A DNA stretch of 64,000 nucleotides from Brenneria roseae subsp. roseae (lineage in GTDB: Bacteria; Pseudomonadota; Gammaproteobacteria; Enterobacterales; Enterobacteriaceae). The DNA lies in contig NZ_KZ819028.1 of the NCBI RefSeq assembly GCF_003115845.1, positions 124,001-188,000 of the forward strand, given 5' to 3'. Under the pieces are notes generated by a model that saw nothing but the letters and a program-made list of their open reading frames with translations, had not been told where the DNA came from and did not search any database. The translations under genes and the position numbers were made by a program. This document shows, piece by piece, positions 47,547 through 56,509 of the stretch (within the stretch, counting starts at the first letter, position 1; every line of letters starts with the position of its first letter).

Positions 47547-49205
47547 CTACATCGCCCAGAACAGAACGGCCAGTAGCTGGGGCGACATAATGCGTAAAAA
47601 CATCGCCAGCGGATAGACCGTGGCATAGGAAAGCGCCGCGGCGCCACTGCTGGAATGCAATCCATTGGCAAACGCCAGCGCCGGCGGATCCGTCATTGAG
47701 CCGGCCAACATCCCGCACAGCGTCAGATAATTCATTTTGCCCACCGTTCGCGCCAACACGCCGACAATCAGCAGCGGAATAATGGTAATCAGCGCACCGT
47801 AGCCGATCCACCACAGCCCATCGCCATACAACAGAGTGTCAATAAAATCACCGCCGGATTTCAGCCCGACCACCGACAGAAACAGCACAATGCCCAGTTC
47901 ACGCAGCGCGAGGTTGGCGCTGGGGGGCATAAACCAATACAGCTTACCAATGCCGCCAATTCGCCCAAGGATCAGCGCAACCACCAGCGGCCCTCCCGCC
48001 AGCCCCAACCTTAAAGCGACAGGAAACCCCGGAATAAACAGCGGAATCGATCCTAACAAAACGCCCAGACCAATCCCGATGAATACCGGCAACATTTGTA
48101 CCTGCTGAAGTTTCTGCTGCGCGTTTCCCACGATATCCGCCACGGCATCAATGGCGGATTTTCGTCCAACCAGATTCAGAATATCCCCGAATTGCAGACT
48201 GGCATTGTGACCGGCGACCAGTTCGACGCCGGCACGGTTCAGACGGGAAATGACCACATCGTAGTTTTGCTTCAGGTTTAACTCACGAATCCGGCGCCCC
48301 AGCACCTTTTCGTTGGTCACGACCACCCGCTCAACATGCAAATCGGTACCACGGGTCGATAGCGATGTATCCACTTCCTGACCGATCACCAATCGCGCCT
48401 GTTCCAGATCGTTTTTCGTCCCGACCAGATGCAAATAATCGCCCTGTTGAATCACCGTCGCCGGAGAAGGCACCATCAGTTCATCGCCACGCTTCAGGCG
48501 AGAGCAAACGATCGTGTCATTGTTCAAAATGGGGACATTCTGAATCGCCAGTCCCTGTAAATTGGCGTTCGTTACCGACACGTTCATCGTAAGCAGCTGT
48601 TCATGATGCTGCCCGCTGTGGTTTTCAAACTGTTTTGCCTCCGCATCGATCGCTACGCGAAACAGAACCCGCAACAGCCATATCACCAGCAGGATGCCGC
48701 AGATACCCAGCGGGTAAGCCATGGCATAGCCCATTCCCATTTGATTTACCATCGCGCTGCTGGAGCCGAGATCGGTCAGGATTTGCTGGCCCGCGCCGAG
48801 CGAAGGCGTATTCGTCACGGCACCCGAGAAAATCCCGAGAATAATGGGGAGAGGAACATTGAAAATTTTATGAATCCCGACGGTTACCAGACAGCCGAGA
48901 AATACCGTCAGAATGGCAAAACCGTTGAGACGCAAACCAGAAACACGCAAAGAAGAGAAAAAACCCGGACCGACCTGAATCCCAATGGAATACACAAACA
49001 GAATTAAGCCGAACTCCTGAATAAAATGCAGCATGTCGCTATTCAGCGTGAACTGATAGCTCTGGGCAAAATGCCCGACGATGATCCCTCCGAACAAGAC
49101 CCCGCCAATCCCTAAACCTACACCGTAAATCCGCCAGTTACCGATCCATAAGCCCAGAACAGCTACCAGCGCCAGCATACTAACGGTAAGCGCGATATCA
49201 CTCAT
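47547..49205 (-). CDS. yidE: YidE, AspT/YbjL-family putative transporter
   Basis: A 552-residue inner-membrane protein (E. coli YidE has 553) with two AspT-type antiporter halves (about 1-175 and 375-552) separated by two cytoplasmic RCK_C/TrkA-C domains ([19 protein letters not shown] and [17 protein letters not shown]). Conserved [16 protein letters not shown] near the end matches E. coli. The substrate is unknown. The gene is upstream of ibpB in the same direction as in E. coli. Confidence 0.95.
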   Translation of the reverse strand: MSDIALTVSMLALVAVLGLWIGNWRIYGVGLGIGGVLFGGIIVGHFAQSYQFTLNSDMLHFIQEFGLILFVYSIGIQVGPGFFSSLRVSGLRLNGFAILTVFLGCLVTVGIHKIFNVPLPIILGIFSGAVTNTPSLGAGQQILTDLGSSSAMVNQMGMGYAMAYPLGICGILLVIWLLRVLFRVAIDAEAKQFENHSGQHHEQLLTMNVSVTNANLQGLAIQNVPILNNDTIVCSRLKRGDELMVPSPATVIQQGDYLHLVGTKNDLEQARLVIGQEVDTSLSTRGTDLHVERVVVTNEKVLGRRIRELNLKQNYDVVISRLNRAGVELVAGHNASLQFGDILNLVGRKSAIDAVADIVGNAQQKLQQVQMLPVFIGIGLGVLLGSIPLFIPGFPVALRLGLAGGPLVVALILGRIGGIGKLYWFMPPSANLALRELGIVLFLSVVGLKSGGDFIDTLLYGDGLWWIGYGALITIIPLLIVGVLARTVGKMNYLTLCGMLAGSMTDPPALAFANGLHSSSGAAALSYATVYPLAMFLRIMSPQLLAVLFWAM

Positions 49206-49322
49206 ACCCTGTATCCTTTTTGTGCGGACTTATCCTCTTGAGAAAAAAACAAAAGCCGACAACTCGTCTGAGTCTGGGCTTTTACTGCCATTGATTCTGG
49301 CAGAACGGTTCGGGGGGAAACG

Positions 49323-49359
49323 TGGCGGGCAGCACAAAAAAACGCCGGGAGCGTTTTTT
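49323..49359. repeat. Single unit related to the dpp tandem repeats
   Basis: TGGCGGGCAG (49323-49332) is followed by a hairpin AAAAAACGC-CGGGA-GCGTTTTTT (49337-49359). Architecture and loop resemble the dppA-dppB 74-bp units (AAAAATCGC-CAGGA-GCGATTTTT with TGGCGGGCAG). It lies between ibpB and yidE and could act as an extra terminator. Confidence 0.65.
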
Positions 49360-49386
49360 GACCTCGCATTGGGGACGGCGGGCCAT

Positions 49387-49420
49387 AAAAAATGCCCGCG
49401 GCTTAGCTAAGTCGCGGGCA
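49387..49420 (-). terminator. Rho-independent terminator of ibpAB
   Basis: On the minus strand TGCCCGCG and CGCGGGCA form an 8-bp GC-rich stem, followed by six T. It lies 36 bases past the ibpB stop. Confidence 0.85.
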
Positions 49421-49455
49421 CAACAAACAAAACCGGGATCATGAACGCCGTCGGC

Positions 49456-49911
49456 TTATCCGTTAGATTCACTCTCTTCGGCTGACTGGGTTAACGCCGG
49501 CCGGCTGCCGCCAATCGCAATCCGCTGCGGTTGCAGCGCTTCCGGTACTTCACGCACCAGATCAATGTGCAACAGGCCGTGTTCAAAATGTGCGTCGGAG
49601 ACATGCAGATGCTCCGCCAGAGTAAAACTCAGAGAGAATGGCTTCAACACCAGCCCCTGATGCAGGTATTCCACTTTTTTCTCTGCCGGCGTCGGGCTAC
49701 CTTTCACCGTCAGGCGCGGGCCTTCTACCTCAATATCCAGTTCGCTTTGCTGGAATCCCGCTAAAGCCAGTGTGATGCGATAATGGTTATCGTCTTTTTT
49801 CTCAATGTTATACGGAGGGAACTCAATCGGTTCCTGACCGCCCATCGAACTGGCTAGTTTGTCGAAACCAATCCACTGACGCAGCAGCGGTGATAAATCA
49901 TAGTTACGCAT
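49456..49911 (-). CDS. ibpB: Small heat shock protein IbpB
   Basis: A 151-residue Hsp20-family chaperone that binds aggregating proteins with IbpA. The start [20 protein letters not shown] equals the E. coli IbpB start and has GGAG upstream; the longer frame is rejected. The alpha-crystallin domain covers about 35-125 ([40 protein letters not shown], the GLLHIDL strand, and an IAI oligomerisation motif). The C-terminal tail is about 9 residues longer than in E. coli. Confidence 0.95.
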   Translation of the reverse strand: MRNYDLSPLLRQWIGFDKLASSMGGQEPIEFPPYNIEKKDDNHYRITLALAGFQQSELDIEVEGPRLTVKGSPTPAEKKVEYLHQGLVLKPFSLSFTLAEHLHVSDAHFEHGLLHIDLVREVPEALQPQRIAIGGSRPALTQSAEESESNG

Positions 49912-50055
49912 AATATTTACTCCTTCTATGAAGCGAGACAATCTCTCCCGGTCGCGGCGAAGCGCGGCCGGGTTCGCCCCCATTCGGCGGACGAAACAGG
50001 TTTATTCATTTGTTTTACTGCCATGCCGCCGCCACCGACGGCAGGTCAACGCCGG

Positions 50056-50469
50056 TTATTTGATTTCAATCCGACGCGGCTTCATCGTTTCCGGCACGAT
50101 ACGTTCCAGATCGATATACAGCAGACCGTTTTGCAAATTGGCGCCTTTCACCTGGATATGCTCTGCCAACTGGAACTTGCGTTCAAAATTGCGCTCGGCA
50201 ATGCCTTGATACAGGTAGTTGCGGGCCGTTTGTTCACCAGCATGCGCACCTTTCACCATCAACAGGTTGTCATGCGCGGTAATATCCAGTTCCTGTTCGG
50301 CAAAACCGGCGACAGCAATGGCGATACGGTATTGGTTTTCGTCAACCAACTCGACGTTGTACGGGGGATAGCCGCCATTACTTTGGGCCTGACCGCTTTC
50401 CAGCAGATTAAACAGGCGATCAAAACCGATAGCGGAACGGTAAAGCGGAGAAAAATCAGGGTTACGCAT
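50056..50469 (-). CDS. ibpA: Small heat shock protein IbpA
   Basis: A 137-residue Hsp20 chaperone, the same length as E. coli Ibp[21 protein letters not shown], alpha-crystallin domain with [20 protein letters not shown] and [14 protein letters not shown]-terminal IEI motif. First gene of ibpA-ibpB, which are 144 bases apart. Upstream are a sigma-32-like promoter and a structured leader. Confidence 0.96.
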   Translation of the reverse strand: MRNPDFSPLYRSAIGFDRLFNLLESGQAQSNGGYPPYNVELVDENQYRIAIAVAGFAEQELDITAHDNLLMVKGAHAGEQTARNYLYQGIAERNFERKFQLAEHIQVKGANLQNGLLYIDLERIVPETMKPRRIEIK

Positions 50470-50575
50470 AAAACAGCCTCCTAAAATATTCAGCGAGGAT
50501 TAACAATCAACCTTCCATCAGGACAGGCACGGCCTGAACAGATACCCTTACGGCATATCCTTTTCATCAGGCTTA
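50470..50575 (-). ncRNA. Probable ROSE-type RNA thermometer leader of ibpA
   Basis: The leader of about 105 bases ends AATCCTCGCTGAATATTTTA followed directly by GGAGG and the ATG nine bases on. CCTC can pair with the Shine-Dalgarno GAGG, closing the start at low temperature as in the ROSE element known for E. coli ibpA. Folding was judged by eye only. Confidence 0.6.
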
Positions 50576-50580
50576 TCATC

Positions 50581-50609
50581 AATATGGTGACCCCTCTCAG
50601 ACTTTCAAT
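50581..50609 (-). promoter_or_regulatory. Sigma-32-like heat-shock promoter of ibpA
   Basis: On the minus strand ATTGAAA (-35, 50603-50609) is followed after 15 bases by CCATATT (-10, 50581-50587). This approximates the RpoH pattern CTTGAAA and CCCCATNT at proper spacing. Confidence 0.65.
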
Positions 50610-50746
50610 GGCATGAAAAGAAAAATTCGTGCTTTTCATGCAAAATTCACCCATAAATCGAGTGTTATCACATACACTCAATAATGCGACAGACAAGGTA
50701 CCGTCGCATAACAACTGCCTATCCCCGGATGGACGATACGATTACC

Positions 50747-51103
50747 ATGCGAAAAAAGACCATGCTGAAAAGTGCTTTCTTCTCTTTCATCATCACCGGC
50801 AGCGGTATTGCGTCGCTTAGCGGCTGTTCCAGCGTGATGACGCACACGGGGGGAGACCAGGGATATTACCCCGGTACGCGCGCCAGTATGAATATCCTGC
50901 GCGATGACGATACCAGTTGGGCGATGATGCCGCTGGTGGTGCTTGATTTGCCGTTTTCCGCCGTCGCCGATACGCTGTTGCTACCCTATGACTATTACCG
51001 GCTGGGGAGTAATGACACGTCGATGCGCGAACGCGTTTTACACCGCGAGCAAGAGAATCAACCGACCGATCCGCAGACCGTACCGGCCCATCATCCGCTT
51101 TAA
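50747..51103 (+). CDS. yidQ: YceK/YidQ-family lipoprotein
   Basis: A 118-residue small lipoprotein. A hydrophobic signal (FFSFIITGSGIA) ends in the lipobox LSGC, then SSVMTHTGGDQGYYPGTRAS and ILDLPFSAVADTLLLPYDYYR-like sequence as in E. coli YidQ. Function unknown. The start is uncertain: ATG at 50747 or 50762 both give a good signal peptide, and no strong ribosome site decides. It is adjacent to ibpA as in E. coli. Confidence 0.88.
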   Translation: MRKKTMLKSAFFSFIITGSGIASLSGCSSVMTHTGGDQGYYPGTRASMNILRDDDTSWAMMPLVVLDLPFSAVADTLLLPYDYYRLGSNDTSMRERVLHREQENQPTDPQTVPAHHPL

Positions 51104-51245
51104 GCCCGCGGTTTACCCCTTTATGCGGGCCGATCTTGTGCTCATCACGCCGTCGTAACGACAGCGATTTTTCCCGCTATCCACGTTCAATCTGCCCGCA
51201 CAGCAAGGCCTGCGCGCATTTGCAGTTTCTGAGAATCGTTATCCC

Positions 51246-51280
51246 ATAAAGTTTATACAATATAAAATATATATTTGTTA
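51246..51280 (+). promoter_or_regulatory. 35-bp repeat, copy 1 (operator/promoter of binding-protein gene)
   Basis: A 35-base AT-rich sequence, starting ATAAAGTTTATACAATATAA and ending TTTGTTA, is identical to 53821-53855. It lies 110 bases upstream of the peptide-type binding-protein gene. Perfect identity of non-coding DNA in front of two units beside a GntR regulator suggests a shared operator and promoter. Confidence 0.7.
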
Positions 51281-51390
51281 GGTTGAATTCTGTTCACAAG
51301 CACAAGCCAATACCAATAGCGCCCAACCACTTTCAAAGTGCAGCAAATCCGGAAAGATGGCGGGCAGAACAGAATTCATCAGGGGGTTTT

Positions 51391-52995
51391 ATGTCATGGT
51401 TCACCCAACTGTCCCGCTGGGGACGATATACATTACTGGTTCTAAGTCTGACGGCGGCGCAGGCTCTGGCCGCTACGCCGCAGCACGGCGGCACGCTGAC
51501 GTTAATACTCTCCAGCGAACCCTCTTCACTGGTTTCTTTGGCAACGGTGGCGCAGCCGGCCATTGCCGTCAGCGGCAAAGTCAGCGAAGGTTTGCTGACA
51601 TACGACTACGATCTCAACCCGCTGCCGCAGTTAGCGACGTCCTGGGAAATCAGCCCGGACGGCAAAACGTATACGTTTCATTTGCGTAAAGGCGTGAAAT
51701 GGCATGACGGACAGGACTTCACCTCGGCGGACGTCGCTTACTCCATTCAATTGCTGAAGAAAGTGCATCCGCGCGCCAGCAGCACTTTTGCCAACGTGAC
51801 GGATATCAAAACGCCCGACCCGTTAACCGCCGTGTTTGAACTTTCCCATCCCGCTCCGTATTTACTTCGCGCATTTGCCGCGGGCGAAACGCCGATAATT
51901 CCCAAACATATTTACGACGTTGCCGGCACGGATCCGTTGAAAAGCGCCAACAACAACGCGCCGATTGGCACCGGCCCGTACGTATTCAGCGAATGGGTGC
52001 GCGGCAGTCACATTGTGTATAAGCGTAACCCGGACTATTGGGATAACCCGAAACCCTATATCGATCAGCTGATTGTGAAATTCTCGCCGGATGCCGTTGT
52101 ACGGTCGCTGGCGCTGGAAACCGGTGAAGCGGATATCGCCTACCGGACTCCGGTCGCCCTGAGTGATATCGCGCGGCTGAAAAAAGAGGGGAAACTGGGC
52201 TTTGAAACCAAGGGGAACAACTACTCTTACAGCGTGGCGTCACTGCAATTCAATCTGGACAATCAATACTTTAAGGATCTCAGAGTACGTCAGGCGTTTT
52301 CACACGCGATCGATCGTGATGCGCTGCTGCGAATCGCCTATTTTGGGCAAGGCGTCGTCACCGCATCGCCTATCGCTCCCGGGTTGAAAACCTTCCACGA
52401 CCCATCGCCGTCGCCTTATCCGTTTGATATCGATGCCGCCAACCGTCTGCTTGATGAAGCGGGTTATCCGCGCGGCGCCGATGGCGTCCGTTTTCCTATC
52501 ACCCTCGACTACAACACCTATGACGACGCGTTTCGCCGTATTGCTGACTTTACCCGCTCGTCATTGGCAAAAATCGGGGTGGCGATAACCCTGCGCTCAT
52601 CCGATATTTCCACCCACACCAAACGCGTCTATACCGATCGCGATTTTTCACTGGCCGTTGGCATGTTCGCCAATCTGTACGATCCGACAGTCGGCGTACA
52701 GCGTCTTTACTGGTCGAAGAATTTCCGCATCGGACTGCCATTCTCCAATGCTTCCCACTACGTCAATCCGGAAGTCGATCGCTTGCTGGAAGCCGCACAG
52801 ACGGAAAACGATCCCGCAAAACGTATCGAGCAATTTAACGCATTCCAGAAAATCGTGATGCACGACGCCCCGGATATCAACCTGATATCGCCGCTGTTCA
52901 TCACCATCTACAACCCGCGCGTACACGATCACTCGCTCACCGCCGATGGCGTGGAAGGGAATTTGTCGGGCGTGTGGGTGGAGCCTAAACGCTAA
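51391..52995 (+). CDS. Family 5 (peptide/nickel-type) ABC substrate-binding protein, orphan
   Basis: A 534-residue periplasmic binding protein. The ATG at 51391 has AGGGGG upstream and a signal peptide (GRYTLLVLSLTAAQALA); the earlier ATG at 51283 is rejected. Mature sequence: [79 protein letters not shown]. The family binds peptides, opines and other amino-acid-like molecules. No permease or ATPase gene is nearby, so it must borrow another transporter. It shares its upstream 35-bp repeat with the catabolic operon at 53.9 kb and probably delivers that operon's substrate. Confidence 0.88.
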   Translation: MSWFTQLSRWGRYTLLVLSLTAAQALAATPQHGGTLTLILSSEPSSLVSLATVAQPAIAVSGKVSEGLLTYDYDLNPLPQLATSWEISPDGKTYTFHLRKGVKWHDGQDFTSADVAYSIQLLKKVHPRASSTFANVTDIKTPDPLTAVFELSHPAPYLLRAFAAGETPIIPKHIYDVAGTDPLKSANNNAPIGTGPYVFSEWVRGSHIVYKRNPDYWDNPKPYIDQLIVKFSPDAVVRSLALETGEADIAYRTPVALSDIARLKKEGKLGFETKGNNYSYSVASLQFNLDNQYFKDLRVRQAFSHAIDRDALLRIAYFGQGVVTASPIAPGLKTFHDPSPSPYPFDIDAANRLLDEAGYPRGADGVRFPITLDYNTYDDAFRRIADFTRSSLAKIGVAITLRSSDISTHTKRVYTDRDFSLAVGMFANLYDPTVGVQRLYWSKNFRIGLPFSNASHYVNPEVDRLLEAAQTENDPAKRIEQFNAFQKIVMHDAPDINLISPLFITIYNPRVHDHSLTADGVEGNLSGVWVEPKR

Positions 52996-53020
52996 GGTGT
53001 TTGTTGACAGGCGGAGGCTA

Positions 53021-53725
53021 TTACTCCGCCTGCTCGCGCAGCGAAAAACGCGCGCCGTTCAGGTGTTGCGAAAGCAGTGCCGCACCGCGTTCGCCATCCT
53101 GCTCGACGATGGCGCGCAGAATTTCCGCGTGCTCTTCCGCCACCACTTTCCAGTCGCCACGGCGATCGTTAAGCTGGTTACCTTTAAAACGGATACGGTA
53201 AAGACGGGCATTCAGGTTGGCATGCACCTCGATCAGCGTCTCATTGTGCGAGGCACGTACCAGCGCCAGATGAAATGCCTGATTGGCATGAAAATAGCGC
53301 AGTGACTCGCCCGCGTTGAACGCCGCCATCAACGCGTTTTCATGCTGCTGCAACACCTTGATATCGGCTGGCGTCGCATGCCGGGCCGCCAGCCTCCCCG
53401 CCAGCTTCTCCATTTCGGTATAGACCACCAGCATATCTTCCACTTCACGCGCATCCAGCGATGCCACAACCACCCGTTTGTTTGGCTTCATATCCACCAG
53501 ACGCTGGGCCGCCAGCATTTTCAGCGCTTCGCGCAGCGGCGTCTGGGAGATTTGCAGGGTTTCACAAATCGACTGTACATTAATGGGATCGCCGGGCTTC
53601 AGGATGTCCTGAATAATTAAATCGCGCACATAATCCGCCACCTGATCGGTAAGCGGCCGACGATCTACGGTTACCGCGGGAAGCGTAACCACGCCATCCT
53701 GTTCTGAATCATTCATCTGTGCCAT
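53021..53725 (-). CDS. FadR/FCD-type GntR regulator
   Basis: A 234-residue regulator. N-terminal winged helix (about 20-85): LTDQVADYVRDLIIQDILKPG, LQISQTPLREALKML. The C-terminal FCD ligand domain has the metal-site pattern (Asp and His residues in YTEMEKLAGRLAARHAT, FHLALVRASHNETL, EEHAEIL). Such regulators respond to carboxylates or amino acids. The ATG at 53725 (MAQMNDSE) has GAGG 9 bases upstream. It is divergent from the 53.9-kb operon, so it likely controls itself, that operon and the binding-protein gene through the 35-bp repeats. Confidence 0.87.
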   Translation of the reverse strand: MAQMNDSEQDGVVTLPAVTVDRRPLTDQVADYVRDLIIQDILKPGDPINVQSICETLQISQTPLREALKMLAAQRLVDMKPNKRVVVASLDAREVEDMLVVYTEMEKLAGRLAARHATPADIKVLQQHENALMAAFNAGESLRYFHANQAFHLALVRASHNETLIEVHANLNARLYRIRFKGNQLNDRRGDWKVVAEEHAEILRAIVEQDGERGAALLSQHLNGARFSLREQAE

Positions 53726-53820
53726 AGCGCCCTCAATGCCGCCAGCATCCCCGATTCCTGACGGATATTCACCGCAGAAAATCCCACACGGCATATGCAA
53801 TAAATGGGAATGGATAGCTG

Positions 53821-53855
53821 ATAAAGTTTATACAATATAAAATATATATTTGTTA
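53821..53855. promoter_or_regulatory. 35-bp repeat, copy 2 (before the catabolic operon)
   Basis: Identical over 35 bases to 51246-51280. It lies between the GntR gene and the CMD-domain gene, 65 bases before the latter's start. It contains near-palindromic AT-rich motifs suited to a GntR-family dimer. Confidence 0.7.
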
Positions 53856-53919
53856 ATTTGACTGCAACTTAGCCAACGGACGTTGGCTTGTCAACGTCAA
53901 AAAACAGAAGGAATTTCCC

Positions 53920-54516
53920 ATGAGTAAGCCCCGTAATGAACCTGGCGAACAACCGGCTTCCCTTTCATGGCTTAAACTGGCGGAAACACCATTGACCGGC
54001 GACGTGCTGGAAGTTATCGAGCGTACCGCAGCCAAAGTCGGCCACCGCCGCAATGCGCAATTGATTCTGGCGCATTATCCGGATTTGCTGATTGCGCAAG
54101 ACGCGCTCAGCCGGGCATTGAATCAGCCGCAAGACAGCGGACTCACCGCGCAGGAAAGAGAGTTAATCGCCGTCGTCGTCAGCGCCGAAAATCGCTGCGC
54201 TCCGTGCGTGTTCGCCCATGCCGCCACGCTGCGCCAGATCAGCGGCGATCCTGTGTGGGTTGGCCAGATTGAAGTCAACTACCGTCATGCGTCGCTGACC
54301 TTACGCGAGCGGGCATTGGCCGACTATGCCCGGCAAATCACCCAGGCGCCGCAAAATATCGAACCGGAACATCTGGACGCCCTACGTCAGGCAGGGTTGA
54401 CCGAGCGGGATATTCTGGACGCGGCGGCCATCGCCAGCTATTTCAATTATAGCAACCGTCTGAACAGCGCACTTGGCGTCAAGCCAAATGTCGAAGCCTA
54501 TCTGGACGCCCGTTAA
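53920..54516 (+). CDS. CMD-domain (AhpD-like) peroxidase-related protein
   Basis: A 198-residue protein of the carboxymuconolactone-decarboxylase/AhpD superfamily. The redox motif is present: Glu in ERELIAVVVSAENRCAPCVFAH, with CAPC and the His three residues later (E-x-C-x-x-C-x-x-x-H pattern). Such proteins reduce peroxides or act on reactive intermediates; the substrate is not known. First gene of a tightly packed operon, ending one base before the next start. Its presence suggests that the pathway produces a peroxide, aldehyde or other reactive product. Confidence 0.82.
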   Translation: MSKPRNEPGEQPASLSWLKLAETPLTGDVLEVIERTAAKVGHRRNAQLILAHYPDLLIAQDALSRALNQPQDSGLTAQERELIAVVVSAENRCAPCVFAHAATLRQISGDPVWVGQIEVNYRHASLTLRERALADYARQITQAPQNIEPEHLDALRQAGLTERDILDAAAIASYFNYSNRLNSALGVKPNVEAYLDAR

Positions 54517-54517
54517 A

Positions 54518-55723
54518 ATGAGTTCATCCTTTGATTCCCGTTTGGCCCAGCAGTTCGCCGAGCAAAATATCCTGTCGCTGGACGTCCTGCGCCGTCGGCA
54601 AAGCATGAAGTGGCAACATTATGCGCTCGATATTTTACCCGCCTGGGTCGCGGAAATGGATTATGCCCCGGCACCGGCGATTACCGATGTTCTGCGCCAC
54701 TGGCATCAGGATCAGGATACCGGCTACCCTTACCGCCAGCGCGATCGCGCCGAACACACGCTGGCCCGAGCGTTCAGCCGCTATATGCAGCGGGATTTTG
54801 GCTGGGAAACCGATCCGACAAATGTGCTGGCGGTAAATGAACTGGTTCAGGCGGTTTACCTGCTCATTCTGGCATTCAGCCAGCCGGGCGACGGCGTATT
54901 ATTGCAAACGCCCAGCTATCCGCCTTTTTACGATGCCATTCGCGAAACCGGCAGGCGCTTACAGGCCAGTTCGCTGGTGGATAACGGACAAGGTTACGAA
55001 ATCGATTTTGACCATCTTGAACGCCAGATCGACGCCAGCACGCGCATTCTCCTGCTGTGCAATCCCCATAACCCTACCGGGCGGGCTTTTCGTCGGGAAG
55101 AGCTGGAAAAACTGGCGGCGCTGGCAGAGGCCCATGACCTGCTGGTGATCGCCAATGAAATCCATGCCGATCTGGTTTTACCGGGTCACCAGCATATTCC
55201 GTTTGGTTCGCTGCGCCCGGATCTGGCATCCCGCACCGTGACGCTCAATTCGGCCAGTAAAAGCTTTAATATCGCGGGATTACGCTGCGGGCTGATGTAC
55301 TTTGGCGACGGCGAGCTAAAACAGCGCTTCACCCGGCGGCTTCCCGCCAAAGTGCTCGGCTACCCTTCCGGCGTTGGCATTGACGCCACCGTTGCGGCAT
55401 GGGATCGCGGACAACCCTGGCTGACGGGCTTACGGCACTACCTCTACGAGCGCCGCGAGCAGGCGATCGCGACATTACAACACGCCTTGCCAGCCGTAAA
55501 ACTGTACGCACCGCAGGCAACCTACTTTGCCTGGCTTGATTTCAGCGCATTATCGCTGCCCACCGCGGCGGGTAGCCATTATCTGCAACACGGCAAACTG
55601 GCGCTCAGCGCCGGGGAAACCTTTATTCCATCTGGCGGATCGTTCGCCAGACTCAATTTCGCCACGTCAAAGCAGATTTTGCAGCAGATACTGGAAACGC
55701 TGATCGACGCCACGCCGCACTGA
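54518..55723 (+). CDS. PatB/MalY-like PLP C-S lyase or aminotransferase
   Basis: A 401-residue class I/II PLP enzyme. It resembles the PatB/MalY cystathionine beta-lyase group: the start region LRRRQSMKWQHYALDILPAWVAEMDYAPAP, NPHNPTGRAF, and PLP lysine in LNSASKSFNIAGLRCG. These enzymes cleave C-S bonds of cystathionine or S-substituted cysteines to pyruvate, ammonia and a thiol. The ATG follows the previous stop by one base. In this operon it may act on a sulfur-containing amino acid; simple transamination cannot be excluded. Confidence 0.85.
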   Translation: MSSSFDSRLAQQFAEQNILSLDVLRRRQSMKWQHYALDILPAWVAEMDYAPAPAITDVLRHWHQDQDTGYPYRQRDRAEHTLARAFSRYMQRDFGWETDPTNVLAVNELVQAVYLLILAFSQPGDGVLLQTPSYPPFYDAIRETGRRLQASSLVDNGQGYEIDFDHLERQIDASTRILLLCNPHNPTGRAFRREELEKLAALAEAHDLLVIANEIHADLVLPGHQHIPFGSLRPDLASRTVTLNSASKSFNIAGLRCGLMYFGDGELKQRFTRRLPAKVLGYPSGVGIDATVAAWDRGQPWLTGLRHYLYERREQAIATLQHALPAVKLYAPQATYFAWLDFSALSLPTAAGSHYLQHGKLALSAGETFIPSGGSFARLNFATSKQILQQILETLIDATPH

Positions 55724-55743
55724 GACCGCACCGGAGAGAAAAG

Positions 55744-56481
55744 ATGAGCAACGATCCCCGTCCTGACCGCGCCACCTCCGCGACCATCGGGATCCTGATG
55801 GTAAAAACGCATTTCCGTCGCTATCTGGGTGACATTGGCAATGCCGAAACCTGGTCCTTCCCCGTACGTTACCGCGTGGTGGAAGAAGCCATTCCCCAGC
55901 GGATGGGGCATCTGGATCAGCACAATCTGTTGGAGCCGTTTAAACGGGCGGCGCAATCGCTGATTGATGAAGGCGTCGACGGACTGACCACCAGCTGCGG
56001 TTATTTATCCTATTACCAACAGGAGCTGGCCGCCTGGTCGTCGGTGCCGATCGTCACCAGTAGCCTGCTTCAGTATCCTCTGGTGGAACGATTATTACCG
56101 GCGGGAAAACAGCCGTTGATTCTGACGTTTGACGATCGGACGCTGCGGGGCGATTATCTGGAAAAAGTCGGTATCCCGGCGCGGGCCGCCGTGTCCGGCA
56201 TGCCGCCGGATTCGGAATTTGTCCGCGCTATCGGTCAGGGGGATGACAGCGTTTCCTATGCCACGCTGGAACAGGAAGTGCTGGCAATGGCCAGACAGGC
56301 GCTACTCCGCTTTCCCAACACGGGCGCGCTGGTGCTGGAATGTACTAATCTCGCGCCGTTCAGTGCCTCGCTGCATGACCATCTCGGTCTGCCGGTATTC
56401 GATACCGTTACGCTGGTGAACGGGTTTCAGGCGGCATTACAACCTAAGGCTTATGATGGCGGTGAAAAATGGTGCATTTAG
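55744..56481 (+). CDS. Asp/Glu-racemase-family protein
   Basis: A 245-residue protein of the aspartate/glutamate/hydantoin racemase fold. The two candidate catalytic cysteines are in GLTTSCGYLS and VLECTNLAPF. The N-terminus ATIGILMVKTHFRRYLGDIGN and the YPLV/VPIVTSSLLQ segment are typical of uncharacterised members. It may racemise an amino acid so that the downstream dehydrogenase can use the D-form. It lies 20 bases after the PLP enzyme gene. Confidence 0.8.
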   Translation: MSNDPRPDRATSATIGILMVKTHFRRYLGDIGNAETWSFPVRYRVVEEAIPQRMGHLDQHNLLEPFKRAAQSLIDEGVDGLTTSCGYLSYYQQELAAWSSVPIVTSSLLQYPLVERLLPAGKQPLILTFDDRTLRGDYLEKVGIPARAAVSGMPPDSEFVRAIGQGDDSVSYATLEQEVLAMARQALLRFPNTGALVLECTNLAPFSASLHDHLGLPVFDTVTLVNGFQAALQPKAYDGGEKWCI

Positions 56482-56509
56482 TCAACGAACGCCGGCGGTG
56501 TAACCCACG

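Noticed and set aside
51283-51390. Upstream ATG of the orphan binding protein
   Set aside because: It would place 36 polar residues before the signal peptide; the ATG at 51391 has a strong ribosome site.
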